64,000 nucleotides of DNA from UBA1930 sp943371535 (GTDB taxonomy: Bacteria > Bacteroidota > Bacteroidia > Chitinophagales > Chitinophagaceae), in the NCBI GenBank assembly GCA_943371535.1, contig CALRVE020000015.1, forward strand, positions 7,034-71,033, read 5' to 3'. A program made the translations under genes and the position numbers. Shown one piece after another: positions 26,710 through 35,593 of this stretch; position 1 is the stretch's first letter, and each line of letters opens with the position of its first letter. Below the pieces are notes generated by a model, which was given only the letters and a program-made list of their open reading frames with translations, ran no database searches and was not told where the DNA came from.

Positions 26710-27546
26710 TTATGGATTACAATAGTCGCAATACGTTGGGTCTTCCGTTGTTTTTTTATTTGGATACATTTTTTCTTTTGTGAATTTACACTGTTGGCAG
26801 ACATAAATATAGCTTAGTGTTGAGTTTGTCGGTGAACCACACAAGCTGCATTCAAGACCCTTTTTAGCGTCTGTTATTCCAAAACCTGGTGTTTGACATT
26901 GAGGGCAAGTTGATTTAATTTTTTTCACCAGTTTTTGTGTAGCTTGTTCAATCACACTCATTCGTGTAGGGTTATACATAGCTCTCATATCCGTTTCTGC
27001 ATAAACTGAATTGTATTTTGAGAAAAAATATTTGAATGATTTCTGCAAAATTTCACTTTCGGTTATCCCTTTATGTATATCCATATTTTCATCTTTTGAT
27101 TTTCTAAGAATTAAACCGTGTGCTGGAAAACCAACTTGTTCGGCAAACTCAAAAAGTTCTTTTTGAGTTTGGATTTGTCTACCATTAAAATTGGTTGAGG
27201 TGCTTAATTCTCTAACTATAACTTCTAAGTTGTTTTTTGTGTCAATAAAAATTAAAAATTCATCGTCAGCACTTACAAAAAACATCGATGGGTGAGGGCC
27301 AAATGAACCCTCACTTGCAATTCCTAAATCACAGTTGTTTACTTTCATTGCTCGTAGACATTTTTCTCTTGCAGTTGAAATAGGGTCAAGTTCTCTTTCT
27401 ATTTCACCTGTAAATGTTCCCAAGGCATCCGTATCAAAAGCTTCATCCGTAAAGCAACTTACACCTAATTCCTTTTCAAGAATAGGTGCTATTACACTTT
27501 CTTTTTGGTGCTTTGTTGCTATAAGAAGTTTTCTATTTTGAAACAT
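26710..27546 (-). CDS. DUF6671 family protein
   Basis: 278 aa from ATG at 27546; the open frame reaches 27606, but those codons overlap the end of pyrC. The N-terminal two thirds (FQNRKLLIATKHQKES, EREL DPISTAREK-like, LGIASEGSFGPHP) match the DUF6671 domain as I know it. The C-terminus has zinc-ribbon pairs CPQC, CSLC, CQQC and CDYC (about 215-278). Function unknown. It follows pyrC by 14 nt and shares its cassette; its 3' flank is cut by the IS remnant. Confidence 0.75.
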   Translation of the reverse strand: MFQNRKLLIATKHQKESVIAPILEKELGVSCFTDEAFDTDALGTFTGEIERELDPISTAREKCLRAMKVNNCDLGIASEGSFGPHPSMFFVSADDEFLIFIDTKNNLEVIVRELSTSTNFNGRQIQTQKELFEFAEQVGFPAHGLILRKSKDENMDIHKGITESEILQKSFKYFFSKYNSVYAETDMRAMYNPTRMSVIEQATQKLVKKIKSTCPQCQTPGFGITDAKKGLECSLCGSPTNSTLSYIYVCQQCKFTKEKMYPNKKTTEDPTYCDYCNP

Positions 27547-27560
27547 TGATATGAATTCAA

Positions 27561-28907
27561 CTATTGATTTGTTGTTGTTAGGGCTACTCCCTTTGTCTCT
27601 TCGCAAAAATTCCCATTGTTATACACCAAATTGCCATTTACAAATGTATGGGTCACTTTGGTATGAAAGGTTGTTCCTTCTAATGGTGACCAACCGCATT
27701 TAGATAAAATGTTATTCTTGTCAACTGTCCAGCTTTCATTTAAGTCAACAATAGTTAAGTCCGCAAAGTAACCTTCTCGAATAAAACCTCTTTTTTCTAT
27801 GCTGTAAAGTGTCGCAGGATTATGACACATTTTTTCTGCAATTTTTTCTAACGATATTACTCCTTGTTTGAAAAACTCTAACATAATATTCAATGAGTGC
27901 TGAATTATAGGTGCTCCCGACATTGATTGAAAATACGGCTGCTGTTTTTCTTCTAATGTATGAGGTGCGTGGTCTGTAGTTACGATGTCTATTCTATCGT
28001 CCAACAAAGCTTTTAAAAGCCCTCTTTTATCTATTTCTGTTTTTATAGCAGGGTTCCATTTTATTAAAGTTCCCAAACGCTGATAGTCTATGTCTGAAAA
28101 CCATAAGTGATGAACCGAAACTTCTGTTGTTATATTTTTATCTTTTAGAGCAATGTCATTTCTAAACAAATGTGTTTCTGCTTCTGTTGTCAAGTGCAGA
28201 ATGTGAAGTCGTGCCTTGTGTTTATTGGCTATGTCAATAGCTCTTTTGGTTGCTTCATAACAAGCTTTTTCGCTTCTAATAATTGGATGAAATTCAATAG
28301 GCACATTTTCTCCATATTTTTCACGATATATGTTTTCGTTCTCTTCAACTATTTGTTCTTTTTCAGAATGAATGGCAATAATGGATTGGCAGTTCGCAAA
28401 AAGTTTTTCCATTGTTTCTGAATTATCAGCAAGTAGATTACCTTTTTTTGTAAAGTAAAGTCCGTCATCTGAAACACCTAAAAGTTTTGATGTGTCGAGC
28501 TTAATTATTTCATCAAGGTTGTCGCCATTCACACCTAAAAGGAAGCCAAAATTGGCCAAAGATTTTTCAGATGCTATGCGATATTTTTCATTTAAGATGT
28601 CAATTGTCAATACATTCGGAAATGTATTTGGCATATCAATAAAAGAAGTCACGCCACCAGCAATAGCGGCTTTACTTTCAGTATAAAGGTCGCCTTTATG
28701 TGTTAGTCCAGGCTCACGAAAATGAACTTGTCCGTCTATAATACCTGGAAATAAATACTTGCCTGTCCCGTCAACTACTTTTACATTTTTGTGGTCGATT
28801 AATTGTCCGATTAAACGAATTAAACCATTGTCTATAAGCAGATCAGAAACGGTTATTTGTCCCTCATTTACGATGCTTATATTTTTGATTAGAGTTTTTT
28901 CTGTCAT
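27561..28907 (-). CDS. pyrC: Dihydroorotase family amidohydrolase, cassette-borne
   Basis: 448 aa from ATG at 28907; an upstream open stretch to 29063 is the decayed site S1 and is rejected. Type I dihydroorotase/amidohydrolase metal motifs: DGQVHFREPG, HILHLTT and TTDHAPHT, with the carboxylated-Lys region around SDDGLYFTK. Full-length DHOase converts carbamoyl-aspartate to dihydroorotate. No other pyrimidine genes are nearby and it sits in the accessory array next to DUF6671, so it may be a mobile paralogue or a different cyclic amidase. Confidence 0.82.
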   Translation of the reverse strand: MTEKTLIKNISIVNEGQITVSDLLIDNGLIRLIGQLIDHKNVKVVDGTGKYLFPGIIDGQVHFREPGLTHKGDLYTESKAAIAGGVTSFIDMPNTFPNVLTIDILNEKYRIASEKSLANFGFLLGVNGDNLDEIIKLDTSKLLGVSDDGLYFTKKGNLLADNSETMEKLFANCQSIIAIHSEKEQIVEENENIYREKYGENVPIEFHPIIRSEKACYEATKRAIDIANKHKARLHILHLTTEAETHLFRNDIALKDKNITTEVSVHHLWFSDIDYQRLGTLIKWNPAIKTEIDKRGLLKALLDDRIDIVTTDHAPHTLEEKQQPYFQSMSGAPIIQHSLNIMLEFFKQGVISLEKIAEKMCHNPATLYSIEKRGFIREGYFADLTIVDLNESWTVDKNNILSKCGWSPLEGTTFHTKVTHTFVNGNLVYNNGNFCEETKGVALTTTNQ

Positions 28908-28914
28908 TGTAAAT

Positions 28915-29005
28915 TGTCTGTTTATTTCAGGTCTTGCCATTGCCGATACTACAGTTGAGAATTGCGTTAAAGTCCGCCGACATAACGCCAAACCTCTTAG
29001 CGGTA
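28915..29005. repeat. Site S1, decayed attC-like site
   Basis: The right half (ACGCCAAACCTC then CTTAGCGGTA at 28996-29005) matches the right arms of other sites except for a missing G/T. The left half (AGGTCTTGCCATTGCCG near 28930) pairs only poorly with it. The right decamer still matches 8 of 10 positions of the complement of the decamer at 29605-29614. Confidence 0.5.
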
Positions 29006-29007
29006 GT

Positions 29008-29583
29008 TTATTTCGTCTTGTGTTTGGTGTACTTGCGAAATACTGTTGAATATCTATCGCCAAACTTTATAATGCTTATTGTGTCTAACTTAATGTTCTT
29101 TGGTTTGTCGTCAAATAGTCCATCTGGATTGTAGTTGTGAATACTAACACTTTTCTCTGTCACAGTTTTTATTTCACCAATCCAAAAGTCAAGGTAGTCA
29201 TTGTTGATATTTTCAATAATAACGTGTATGTCATAACTTTTTAATGTTTTTAAAATGGATGTCCAGCTCGTCAATGGTAATGGTTTGTCAAAACCGTATG
29301 AAGTAGAAAGAATACCTTCTGCATTAAAAATTTTCCGTTGCGTTCGTTCATAGCTCGAAAGTCTAAGGCTGTCAAAATCGTCTAACCTAATTATTGCATA
29401 TCCGTTAAGCATAAAGTCGCAGTCAAGTTGCAGAAACAAGAAACCCTTTGACATACCTAAAATAAAACCTGATAGATTTTCTTCCTTGCCGCAAACAGTC
29501 CTGTATAGTTTTACAAAAGCCTTCTTGTCAATATACTTTTGTAACATTAAATTATATTCTTTGATTTTTTGTCGCTCTGTCAT
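29008..29583 (-). CDS. Cassette gene of unknown function
   Basis: 191 aa, soluble, no signal peptide. An N-terminal helix, then a beta-rich section (GFILGMSKGFLFLQLDCDFMLNG, IIRLDDFDSLRL) that looks like a small SH3/Sm-like barrel, then a second similar section (DFWIGEIKTVTEKSVSIHNY, IIKFGDRYS), i.e. an apparent internal duplication. No family recognised. Its stop is 2 nt from the S1 decamer; its start is 21 nt from S2, so the cassette is almost all gene. Confidence 0.6.
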   Translation of the reverse strand: MTERQKIKEYNLMLQKYIDKKAFVKLYRTVCGKEENLSGFILGMSKGFLFLQLDCDFMLNGYAIIRLDDFDSLRLSSYERTQRKIFNAEGILSTSYGFDKPLPLTSWTSILKTLKSYDIHVIIENINNDYLDFWIGEIKTVTEKSVSIHNYNPDGLFDDKPKNIKLDTISIIKFGDRYSTVFRKYTKHKTK

Positions 29584-29604
29584 CTGAAGGGTGTCTGTTT
29601 AAAT

Positions 29605-29742
29605 TACCGCCAACGTTTTGGGGCTTTGCGAAGTGGCGGAATTTGAAGCACTTACTTTCAATTTAGAACTAAACTTCTTTTGAAATTTGAATTTTAAATT
29701 TAACACTAAACCCGCCATTTTGCCAAGGTGCTGTTGTGCGTA
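29605..29742. repeat. Site S2, attC-like (short class)
   Basis: 138 nt. Left decamer TACCGCCAAC (29605-29614), right decamer GTTGTGCGTA (29733-29742). The inner arms TTTGCGAAGTGGCGG and CCGCCATTTTGCCAA pair with few mismatches; the left spacer is 4 nt longer than the right. The right decamer is the exact complement of the left decamer of S3, across the GNAT gene. Confidence 0.85.
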
Positions 29743-29749
29743 GTTCTTA

Positions 29750-30175
29750 TTATTTTTTCTTGAAATATATCTTACTGTCTTTTAGTTTAAATCCAACGCT
29801 TGAATATAAATTTATTGCAGCCAATCTATGGTCTTCTGTAAAAAGAAGTATTTCAGAAAGTTCTTTTTCTTCACCCACTTTAACTAATAAGTTTATCAGT
29901 TTTCTTCCTATTCCTTTTCCACGTGAAGCTGAGTCTACAACTACATCTTCAATCCAACCCTTGTTTCCAGAAATAACTTTGTAAGTACACATTAATGCAA
30001 TTCCAATTATTTTATTATTTTCCTCACAATATGCAATTGTAATTTGGTTTTTCTCATTCAATATTTCTTCAAGATCTAACTGAATTTTGTTTGGACTTAA
30101 TTGACGGAATAATTCAGAAACTTGCTCTTTAATGTCTATGTTTAAATCAATTTTGTTTAAAATAGCTGTTTTCAT
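29750..30175 (-). CDS. GNAT-family N-acetyltransferase (cassette gene)
   Basis: 141 aa from ATG at 30175 (an upstream TTG is weaker). The acetyl-CoA-binding motif A is clear in VVVDSASRGKGIGRKLI (Q/R-x-x-G-x-G/A), with NLYSSVGFK as motif B. Acceptor unknown. The stop lies 7 nt from the S2 decamer and the whole cassette is about 550 bp, a textbook single-gene cassette. GNAT enzymes are frequent integron cargo, including aminoglycoside-modifying ones, but nothing here shows resistance. Confidence 0.88.
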   Translation of the reverse strand: MKTAILNKIDLNIDIKEQVSELFRQLSPNKIQLDLEEILNEKNQITIAYCEENNKIIGIALMCTYKVISGNKGWIEDVVVDSASRGKGIGRKLINLLVKVGEEKELSEILLFTEDHRLAAINLYSSVGFKLKDSKIYFKKK

Positions 30176-30272
30176 TTCTTTTAAAGTTTTTTTCAAAAAA
30201 ACAATTTTATTAACCTATTATTTGATTTGAAATTTTAAGTATAAGTCATATTTTCTAGTCACACGGCAGAAT

Positions 30273-30350
30273 TACGCACAACGTTCGGGGCTTGGCGTTG
30301 TGGCGGAATTTGAAAAACTGTCAGCCCGTTACGAAAGTTTGGTAAAGTTA
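30273..30350. repeat. Site S3, left half (short class), interrupted by IS
   Basis: Decamer TACGCACAAC (30273-30282), then the short-class left arm CTTGGCGTTGTGGCGG and an AATTTGAA inner part. The site stops at the IS left end (30351). Confidence 0.75.
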
Positions 30351-30520
30351 TGTCTCGTCCTGAATTTAGTTGACTCGTTAAGGGAGATAATCCTAAATAA
30401 TATTTACTAAGATAAATCATCCTGAATAATGTTGATTAAAAAGTTGTTTGCCTGTGTGTTGGCAAAAAAAGTTCAGTAGCCCTTAACAGCTAAAGGAACT
30501 TTTTTTTGTGCGTTGGCTAG

Positions 30521-31453
30521 TCAGGTTAGTTGCATATTTTCCTCCTTTTTTTTGGGTGTCCAGTAGTAGTTTTTCCAACGTTTTATTTGTGGTCCTTTTT
30601 GTTGGTGTACTTCATGGGGTGTTTGATAATTTAAGCTGCTGTGCCTTCGTTTATGGTTGTAGATAATGATACATCTACTAATGTGTAAAGCAGCCTGTTC
30701 TATGGTGTCATAATAGGCACTGATTAACTCTGTTTTCAGTATGCCATTTATTCTTTCTGCTAAGGCATTTTCGTAAGGATCTCCATTTTGGGTCATACTA
30801 ATTAAAGCATGATTTTGTTGCAGTAAATTTACATATTCAGTACTGCAATATTGGATGCCTCTATCACTATGATGCATCACAATTGTTTCAACAGGTTTTT
30901 GATACAAAGCCTTCTTTAATGCCACAACAGCACTACTTACTTTCATATCATCACTTACATGAAAACCAACAATTTTTCTGCTGTAGGCATCTGTAATTAA
31001 AAACAAATATGCAAACCTGTTTTTAAGCGGTATGTAAGTAATATCACTTACCCATAGTTCATGAGCTTTCATTGGCTCAAAATCCTTTGCCAGATTAGGA
31101 AATCGGCGAAAATGATGTTTACTGTTGGTGGTGTGAACACTACGTTTTGTTTTACGAATTAGAAGGTTGTTTTTTGCTAATATATCAAAGAAAGCATCCC
31201 TACCTATGGATATGTTTTGTTGTATAAAAAAGGGTAGTAGCATAACAAAAAGTTTTCTTCCTCCACATCGAGGTTGCTGATGACGAATAAGGTGTATTTG
31301 TTGCACAATCAGGTCTTCATTTACCTGCTTTTTGAGTTCTCTTTTTTGTTGTTGATGATAAGCTTGTGGAGAATAATCCAACAGTCGACAAATCGATTTC
31401 AAACTAAAAAATGGATTGGTCTTTTTTATTGCTCGGACTGTTGGTTGCCAGAC
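30521..31453 (-). CDS. IS3-family transposase OrfB (expressed by -1 frameshift)
   Basis: The frame is open from the slippage point at 31453 without a good start codon of its own: VRAIKKTNPFFSLKSICRLL follows the shift. HTH_21 region, then rve integrase core with DDE: WVSDITYI, HHSDRGIQY, and YENALAERINGILKTE. About 310 residues contributed. The active OrfAB fusion would catalyse IS movement. Confidence 0.92.
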   Translation of the reverse strand, partial: VWQPTVRAIKKTNPFFSLKSICRLLDYSPQAYHQQQKRELKKQVNEDLIVQQIHLIRHQQPRCGGRKLFVMLLPFFIQQNISIGRDAFFDILAKNNLLIRKTKRSVHTTNSKHHFRRFPNLAKDFEPMKAHELWVSDITYIPLKNRFAYLFLITDAYSRKIVGFHVSDDMKVSSAVVALKKALYQKPVETIVMHHSDRGIQYCSTEYVNLLQQNHALISMTQNGDPYENALAERINGILKTELISAYYDTIEQAALHISRCIIIYNHKRRHSSLNYQTPHEVHQQKGPQIKRWKNYYWTPKKKEENMQLT

Positions 31454-31800
31454 TTTTTTCTGATACTGATATCAAGTTGTTTTTCTGCAATATTAATCAT
31501 GGTATCCAATGCATCAGCTCTCAACTTTTCCCATTTCAATTGCTTCTCTAAAAGAGCAATTTTCTGTTGCATGGCTTCCATATTTTGCAGCTGTTCATCC
31601 GTGTGTTTGGGTGTAGAACTATTCATGGAACTGGTGTTGTATTGTTGCTGTTTTTGAGTGAGTGGCAAGTTATGAATTCCCTGATGAATCATGACCCATT
31701 TGTTGATCGTAGTTCGGCTCACTCCATACTTGGCTGCCAATTGGCGATAACCTGTTCCCTGGGTTAAATACTCTGTAATACACTGTTGTTTGATGTCCAT
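31426..31800 (-). CDS. IS3-family transposase OrfA
   Basis: 124 aa from ATG at 31800. N-terminal helix-turn-helix (EYLTQGTGYRQLAAKYGVSRTTINKW), then a Gln-rich region and a leucine-zipper-like helix (MEAMQQKIALLEKQLKWEKLRADAL). It stops 12 codons after the slippery heptamer. Confidence 0.9.
   Translation of the reverse strand: MDIKQQCITEYLTQGTGYRQLAAKYGVSRTTINKWVMIHQGIHNLPLTQKQQQYNTSSMNSSTPKHTDEQLQNMEAMQQKIALLEKQLKWEKLRADALDTMINIAEKQLDISIRKKSGNQQSEQ
31453..31459 (-). promoter_or_regulatory. Programmed -1 frameshift site (A AAA AAG)
   Basis: In OrfA frame the message reads AGA AAA AAG. Slipping back one base joins OrfA to the OrfB frame with no intervening stop. This is the canonical heptamer used by IS3-group elements. 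Confidence 0.85.
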
Positions 31801-31860
31801 TTTTGGTTGGTTTTTAGTCAACCTATATCAGGACAAGACAATACAAATGTTGAGGATTAA

Positions 31861-31901
31861 TCCGTCAAGCCACACTTGCACAAAACCTCTTGTTAGCGGT
31901 A
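31861..31901. repeat. Site S3, right half (long class)
   Basis: CCGTCAAGCCACACTTGCACAAAACCTCTT ends in decamer GTTAGCGGTA (31892-31901). The arm resembles the right arms of long-class sites S8 and S10 (TTGCACAAAACCTCTTGTT in S8), not the short-class left half across the IS. Confidence 0.8.
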
Positions 31902-31911
31902 GGTTTTATCA

Positions 31912-32751
31912 TTAGTGGCTATTTATAAAGTTATTAAATTCGGCTTTTCCAATCGGGCTTTCAAATAAAGAGCCGTGTCCACCACCTGTAATCTCAATAA
32001 ACTGACTGTTTTGGCAATTTGAACAGCTTAGTACATCTTTTTTAAAAGTTGGCCAAGTGTAAAGTTGAATTGGAGAGTCACTTAATCCTTGAATAAATAA
32101 AATGTCAGACTTAAACCCATTAGTAAAATTAAGTAACGACCTTTGAAAGTATGGATTGGGGTTGCTTGATGTAGTTCCATATACGTTTTTCAATTTTGTG
32201 CATACAGCACTTGGTTGAATTTGATCATTTTCCTCTAATTGACATCTATAAACTAGATTTAATGGACCCGGTGCATTTGCTATTACTCCATTTGTCTTAT
32301 GCATTGTGTTAAGCCTTGTTACCATATAGCCTCCTTGAGAGTGTCCTCCCAAGAATATTTTTTTTACAGTTATCCCTAATTCTTGACTTGCTTTATTTTT
32401 CAACCATAATAATGCAGCCTCACATTTGACAATATTGTCGCCTAATAAAACATTTTCTTGGGGATATGCTACGCTTACAATCATCATATCATTTCTGTTT
32501 AAAATTCCTTTGAATTTATCAAGAGTGTTATTTGCAGCGGTAAGAATTTCATTATCAGAAGTTACACTTCCGTGAAATACAAGTAAAACATCTAAGTCGT
32601 TAATTGTGGGTTTATCTATTATAACGTCCACACTAACTGAATTATAAGAAATGGTTTTAGTTTGTCGATAAGCAGTTGGGATAGGTGTGTCTGCACTGTT
32701 GTCCTTGTTACAAGAAAAAATTATAACAGAAAGTAAAATTAGTAGTCTCAT
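31912..32751 (-). CDS. Alpha/beta-hydrolase lipoprotein (cassette gene)
   Basis: 279 aa with a lipobox (IIFSC, Cys14). Alpha/beta-hydrolase fold with HGS oxyanion strand (LLVFHGSV), nucleophile elbow GGHSQGG, Asp in IQGLSDSP and His in GGGHGSLFE, like PHB-depolymerase/feruloyl-esterase-type secreted hydrolases. Cys pairs (CQ..C, CSNC) could form disulfides. Substrate unknown. The stop is 10 nt from the S3 decamer. Confidence 0.82.
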   Translation of the reverse strand: MRLLILLSVIIFSCNKDNSADTPIPTAYRQTKTISYNSVSVDVIIDKPTINDLDVLLVFHGSVTSDNEILTAANNTLDKFKGILNRNDMMIVSVAYPQENVLLGDNIVKCEAALLWLKNKASQELGITVKKIFLGGHSQGGYMVTRLNTMHKTNGVIANAPGPLNLVYRCQLEENDQIQPSAVCTKLKNVYGTTSSNPNPYFQRSLLNFTNGFKSDILFIQGLSDSPIQLYTWPTFKKDVLSCSNCQNSQFIEITGGGHGSLFESPIGKAEFNNFINSH

Positions 32752-32811
32752 ATTTCTTTTTTTTCAATTAGACGTGCTTTTTTCTAAATGGTTTAATGTC
32801 GTCAGTAAACT

Positions 32812-33013
32812 TACCGCTAACGGACAGGGCTTGCTGCTGTGCTGGTATTCATTGAACGTCCTGCCCGGAACCGCTGCTGATTGAAAATATGAAGATGAAG
32901 TTAACAACAAAAAGCTAAATAGAATTACGTCGGCTGGAGCTACTGCTGATAGCGATAAAAAGATGAGAATATATTCGTCAGCCAGCATAGCAGCAAACCC
33001 CCTGTTGTACGCA
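32812..33013. repeat. Site S4, attC-like (long class)
   Basis: 202 nt. Left decamer TACCGCTAAC, right decamer GTTGTACGCA. Inner arms TTGCTGCTGTGCTGG and CCAGCATAGCAGCAAA pair almost perfectly. The middle carries GGAACCGCTGCTGATTGA, shared in form with S10 and S8. Left decamer is the complement of S3-right, right decamer of S5-left. Confidence 0.85.
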
Positions 33014-33067
33014 TACCCTATCTTCTCGGTCATCTACAATGTGGGTCTGTGTCGCACCGCATGATGG

Positions 33068-33160
33068 TTGCCGTGTGTGGGGCAAGGCAGGCTCTTGGGC
33101 AGGTTGGCTTTTGTGCTTTGGGTTTGTGTGCCTGCCCATGTGCCTGACTTGCAGCGTTGG
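33068..33160 (+). repeat. B1: structured repeat, inner left end of the copper cassette
   Basis: GCAAGGCAGGC (33082-33092), TCT, TGGGCAGG, a 27-nt loop starting TTGGCTTTTGTG, CCTGCCCA, TGT, GCCTGACTTGC (33142-33152). Outer and inner stems pair; TCT/TGT form an internal loop. Preceded by TTGCCGTGTGTGG, followed by GCGTTGGCTT. Confidence 0.75.
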
Positions 33161-33273
33161 CTTGTTAGAGAATTCAAATTATTCTGTCCATAGTGTGAGT
33201 GTAAAATAAAACAGTCGGGCAGAAATATTTATTGTGTCAAACTGCCCGACTGCTACTGATAAATTGTGATGTT

Positions 33274-35526
33274 TTAATAATTAAATGTCAAGCCCACGCC
33301 AAAGCCCATGTCGCTGTCATAGTGTGTCCGCATGGAAAGGTTACGGGTGAAAATATAATTCAGTCCTGCCATGTATTCTTTGTCTGTGTTAACCATAAAT
33401 GCAAAACGAAGCCGCTTGGTTACTGGAATGTCTTCTCTCATTAATTGCAAACGAACAATACCATCGGTGAAAATTTCTGTTTGGAAACGAACCAACATAG
33501 GCAAAGTATAGTTTACACCAACACTTAATACCGCTCTGTTGTCTTTTGTATTTGTCTGCCCAAAGAGGTTTTTCTCTTGTTCGTCAATGCCCATTTTTCT
33601 GTAACGCCAGTCAAAGCCTACAAATGGCATGAGCCATTGCATTTTTCCTAAGTACCTGCCAATATGAGTTTCTGTTTCGTAGCCGTGCATGTCGTGATAA
33701 CCCAAACGCCATTCGCTGCCGATGCTCCAACGGGTATTTTGTAACATCATTTCTCCGTCATTACCATTTGTTGCAAAATCATTTTGAAACATGAAGTGCA
33801 TTTTTCTGTCGTCTGCAAATAATTTGCGTTGTGCCAGTTTAGGATTTGGTATTAAAGGATTGGCTGCTTGATTTTCGTAAGTAAAAACTCTGCCCATACC
33901 ACTCATCATGTGATATAAAATATGGCAATGAAAAAACCAATCACCTTCTACATTGGCGTTAAATTCTAAAGTGTCGGTTTCCATTGGCATAATGTCCACA
34001 ATATTTTTAAGTGGTGCATTGTCGCCCTGCCCGTTTAACAAACGAAAGTCGTGTCCGTGCAAGTGCATGGGGTGCCGCATCATTGAATTATTATAAATAA
34101 CGATACGAATATTTTCACCTTTTTTAATTAAAATTTTATCTGCTTCGCTTACTACCTTGTTGTCTAAACTCCAAACATAGCGGTTCATATTTCCTGTAAG
34201 TGTAAATTTTAATTCCTTTACTGGTGCATCTTTTGGAAGGGCTGTATTGATTGGAGATTTAAGCATAGCATAATTCAGCGTAACAATATCTGCCAAAGCA
34301 TTGGCATTATAGCGGTTTGGGTCTTTGTCATCTTGCTTTGGTTTAGCATCTCCAGTAATTTCAGGATACATTACTACATTCATATCCATTTGATTCAGGC
34401 TCATGTTCATACCCATATCATCCAAATCGCCATTCATTTTCATCATGTCGTTCATCATCTTCATCCCTTCAAAATATTTCAATCTTGGTTGCGGTGAAAC
34501 CAATTGTTTAATGCCATTGCCGATATAATAAGATGCTGAATTTGTACGGTCTTCGGTTGTTGCTAAAAATTCAAAGGCTGTATTTTCTGCTGGGATTGTT
34601 ACCACCACATCGTAAGTTTCAGAAACGGCAATAATCAACCTGTCCACTTCAACAGGTTCTACATCGTTGCCATCATTAGCAACAACAGTAATTTTTCCAC
34701 CAGCATAAGTAAGCCAGAAGTATGATGATGCTCCACCATTTGAAATACGAAGCCTGACTTTATCACCGCCTTTCAATTGCTTCCCTTCAATTCTTGTAAG
34801 GTCTGTACTGGGTTTACCATTCATTAAAATTTTATCGTAGTACACATCGCTTACATCCATTGCCAACATTCGTTTCCATTCATTTTTTAGTTTGGTTTTA
34901 AAATGCCCTGCTTTAATGGCTTCTCCATAACTCTGAACTGCATTTTTTTTCAATGCCGGGTAATCGTTTGCATTGTGCAACATTCTATGAATGTTTTCAG
35001 GTTTTATGTTTGTCCATTCGCTTAACACTATGGGAACGGTTGCCAAATCATCAATGCCTTTTCTAAAAGTTGGGTCATTTGTTTTTTTGAGCATTACAAA
35101 ATTTCCATACATGCCTATTTGTTCTTGCAAACCTGAATGGCTATGATACCAGTGTGTACCGTTTTGAATAATTGGAAACCTGTAAATATGTGTAGTATGA
35201 GGCTTGATGGGCATTTGTGTCAGGTTAGGTACACCATCTTCTTTGTTAGGCAAAAACAAGCCGTGCCAGTGCAAAGATGTTTCTTCATTCATTTCATTAT
35301 GTACATAAATTTCTGCTGTATCGCCTTCGGTAAATGTAAGTGTGGGCATAGGAATTTGCCCGTTTACTGCGATTGCTCTTTTTGCTTTTCCTGTAAAATT
35401 TACAATAGTGTCTTTTACATACAAGTCGTACCGAACTATTTTTTGAGCAAATAAATTTGATATGAGTAATGTAAAAAGTATTGCTAACGGCAACACTTTT
35501 TTACAAAGAGTTTTTTGTATAGCCAT
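33274..35526 (-). CDS. Multicopper oxidase (CopA-like) with C-terminal CopB-like barrel region
   Basis: 750 aa with a signal peptide. Three cupredoxin domains with all copper motifs: HWHG (86-89), HWYHSH (125-130), HPMHLHGH (485-492) and HCHILYHM (533-540). A Met-rich stretch at about 354-386 (MMNDMMKM, MGMNMSLNQMDM) is typical of copper-resistance oxidases. The last ~170 residues (from about 575) are strand-rich, WRLGYHDMHGYETETHIG, resembling CopB. Probably oxidises Cu(I) in the periplasm. It leads a copper cassette. Confidence 0.92.
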   Translation of the reverse strand: MAIQKTLCKKVLPLAILFTLLISNLFAQKIVRYDLYVKDTIVNFTGKAKRAIAVNGQIPMPTLTFTEGDTAEIYVHNEMNEETSLHWHGLFLPNKEDGVPNLTQMPIKPHTTHIYRFPIIQNGTHWYHSHSGLQEQIGMYGNFVMLKKTNDPTFRKGIDDLATVPIVLSEWTNIKPENIHRMLHNANDYPALKKNAVQSYGEAIKAGHFKTKLKNEWKRMLAMDVSDVYYDKILMNGKPSTDLTRIEGKQLKGGDKVRLRISNGGASSYFWLTYAGGKITVVANDGNDVEPVEVDRLIIAVSETYDVVVTIPAENTAFEFLATTEDRTNSASYYIGNGIKQLVSPQPRLKYFEGMKMMNDMMKMNGDLDDMGMNMSLNQMDMNVVMYPEITGDAKPKQDDKDPNRYNANALADIVTLNYAMLKSPINTALPKDAPVKELKFTLTGNMNRYVWSLDNKVVSEADKILIKKGENIRIVIYNNSMMRHPMHLHGHDFRLLNGQGDNAPLKNIVDIMPMETDTLEFNANVEGDWFFHCHILYHMMSGMGRVFTYENQAANPLIPNPKLAQRKLFADDRKMHFMFQNDFATNGNDGEMMLQNTRWSIGSEWRLGYHDMHGYETETHIGRYLGKMQWLMPFVGFDWRYRKMGIDEQEKNLFGQTNTKDNRAVLSVGVNYTLPMLVRFQTEIFTDGIVRLQLMREDIPVTKRLRFAFMVNTDKEYMAGLNYIFTRNLSMRTHYDSDMGFGVGLTFNY

Positions 35527-35593
35527 TTCAAAAATTTCATTTGTGTGAGATTAAATAGGGCATGACTGTTTTTTGCAATCATGCCCTTTGTTA

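Larger units (their letters stand above)
30351..31840 (-). mobile_element. IS3-family insertion sequence, complete
   Basis: 1490 bp with 24-nt terminal inverted repeats (30351-30374 and 31817-31840) that match at 19 of 24 positions, starting TGTCT and ending in TTGAC inward. It contains orfA and orfB in the IS3 arrangement. Flanking bases (TTA left, ATA right) do not form a clear target duplication. Together with the hybrid nature of S3, this suggests a deletion or recombination after insertion. Confidence 0.9.

Noticed and set aside
28908..29063. N-terminal extension of dihydroorotase
   Set aside because: The extra 52 codons run through site S1 and lack any dihydroorotase similarity; the ATG at 28907 gives the normal start.
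30348..31843. 3-bp target duplication of the IS
   Set aside because: Flanks TTA and ATA differ, so no duplication is claimed.
33034..33273. Coding region between S4 and the multicopper oxidase
   Set aside because: Short ORFs here are explained by the B1 palindrome; none has a credible start or composition.
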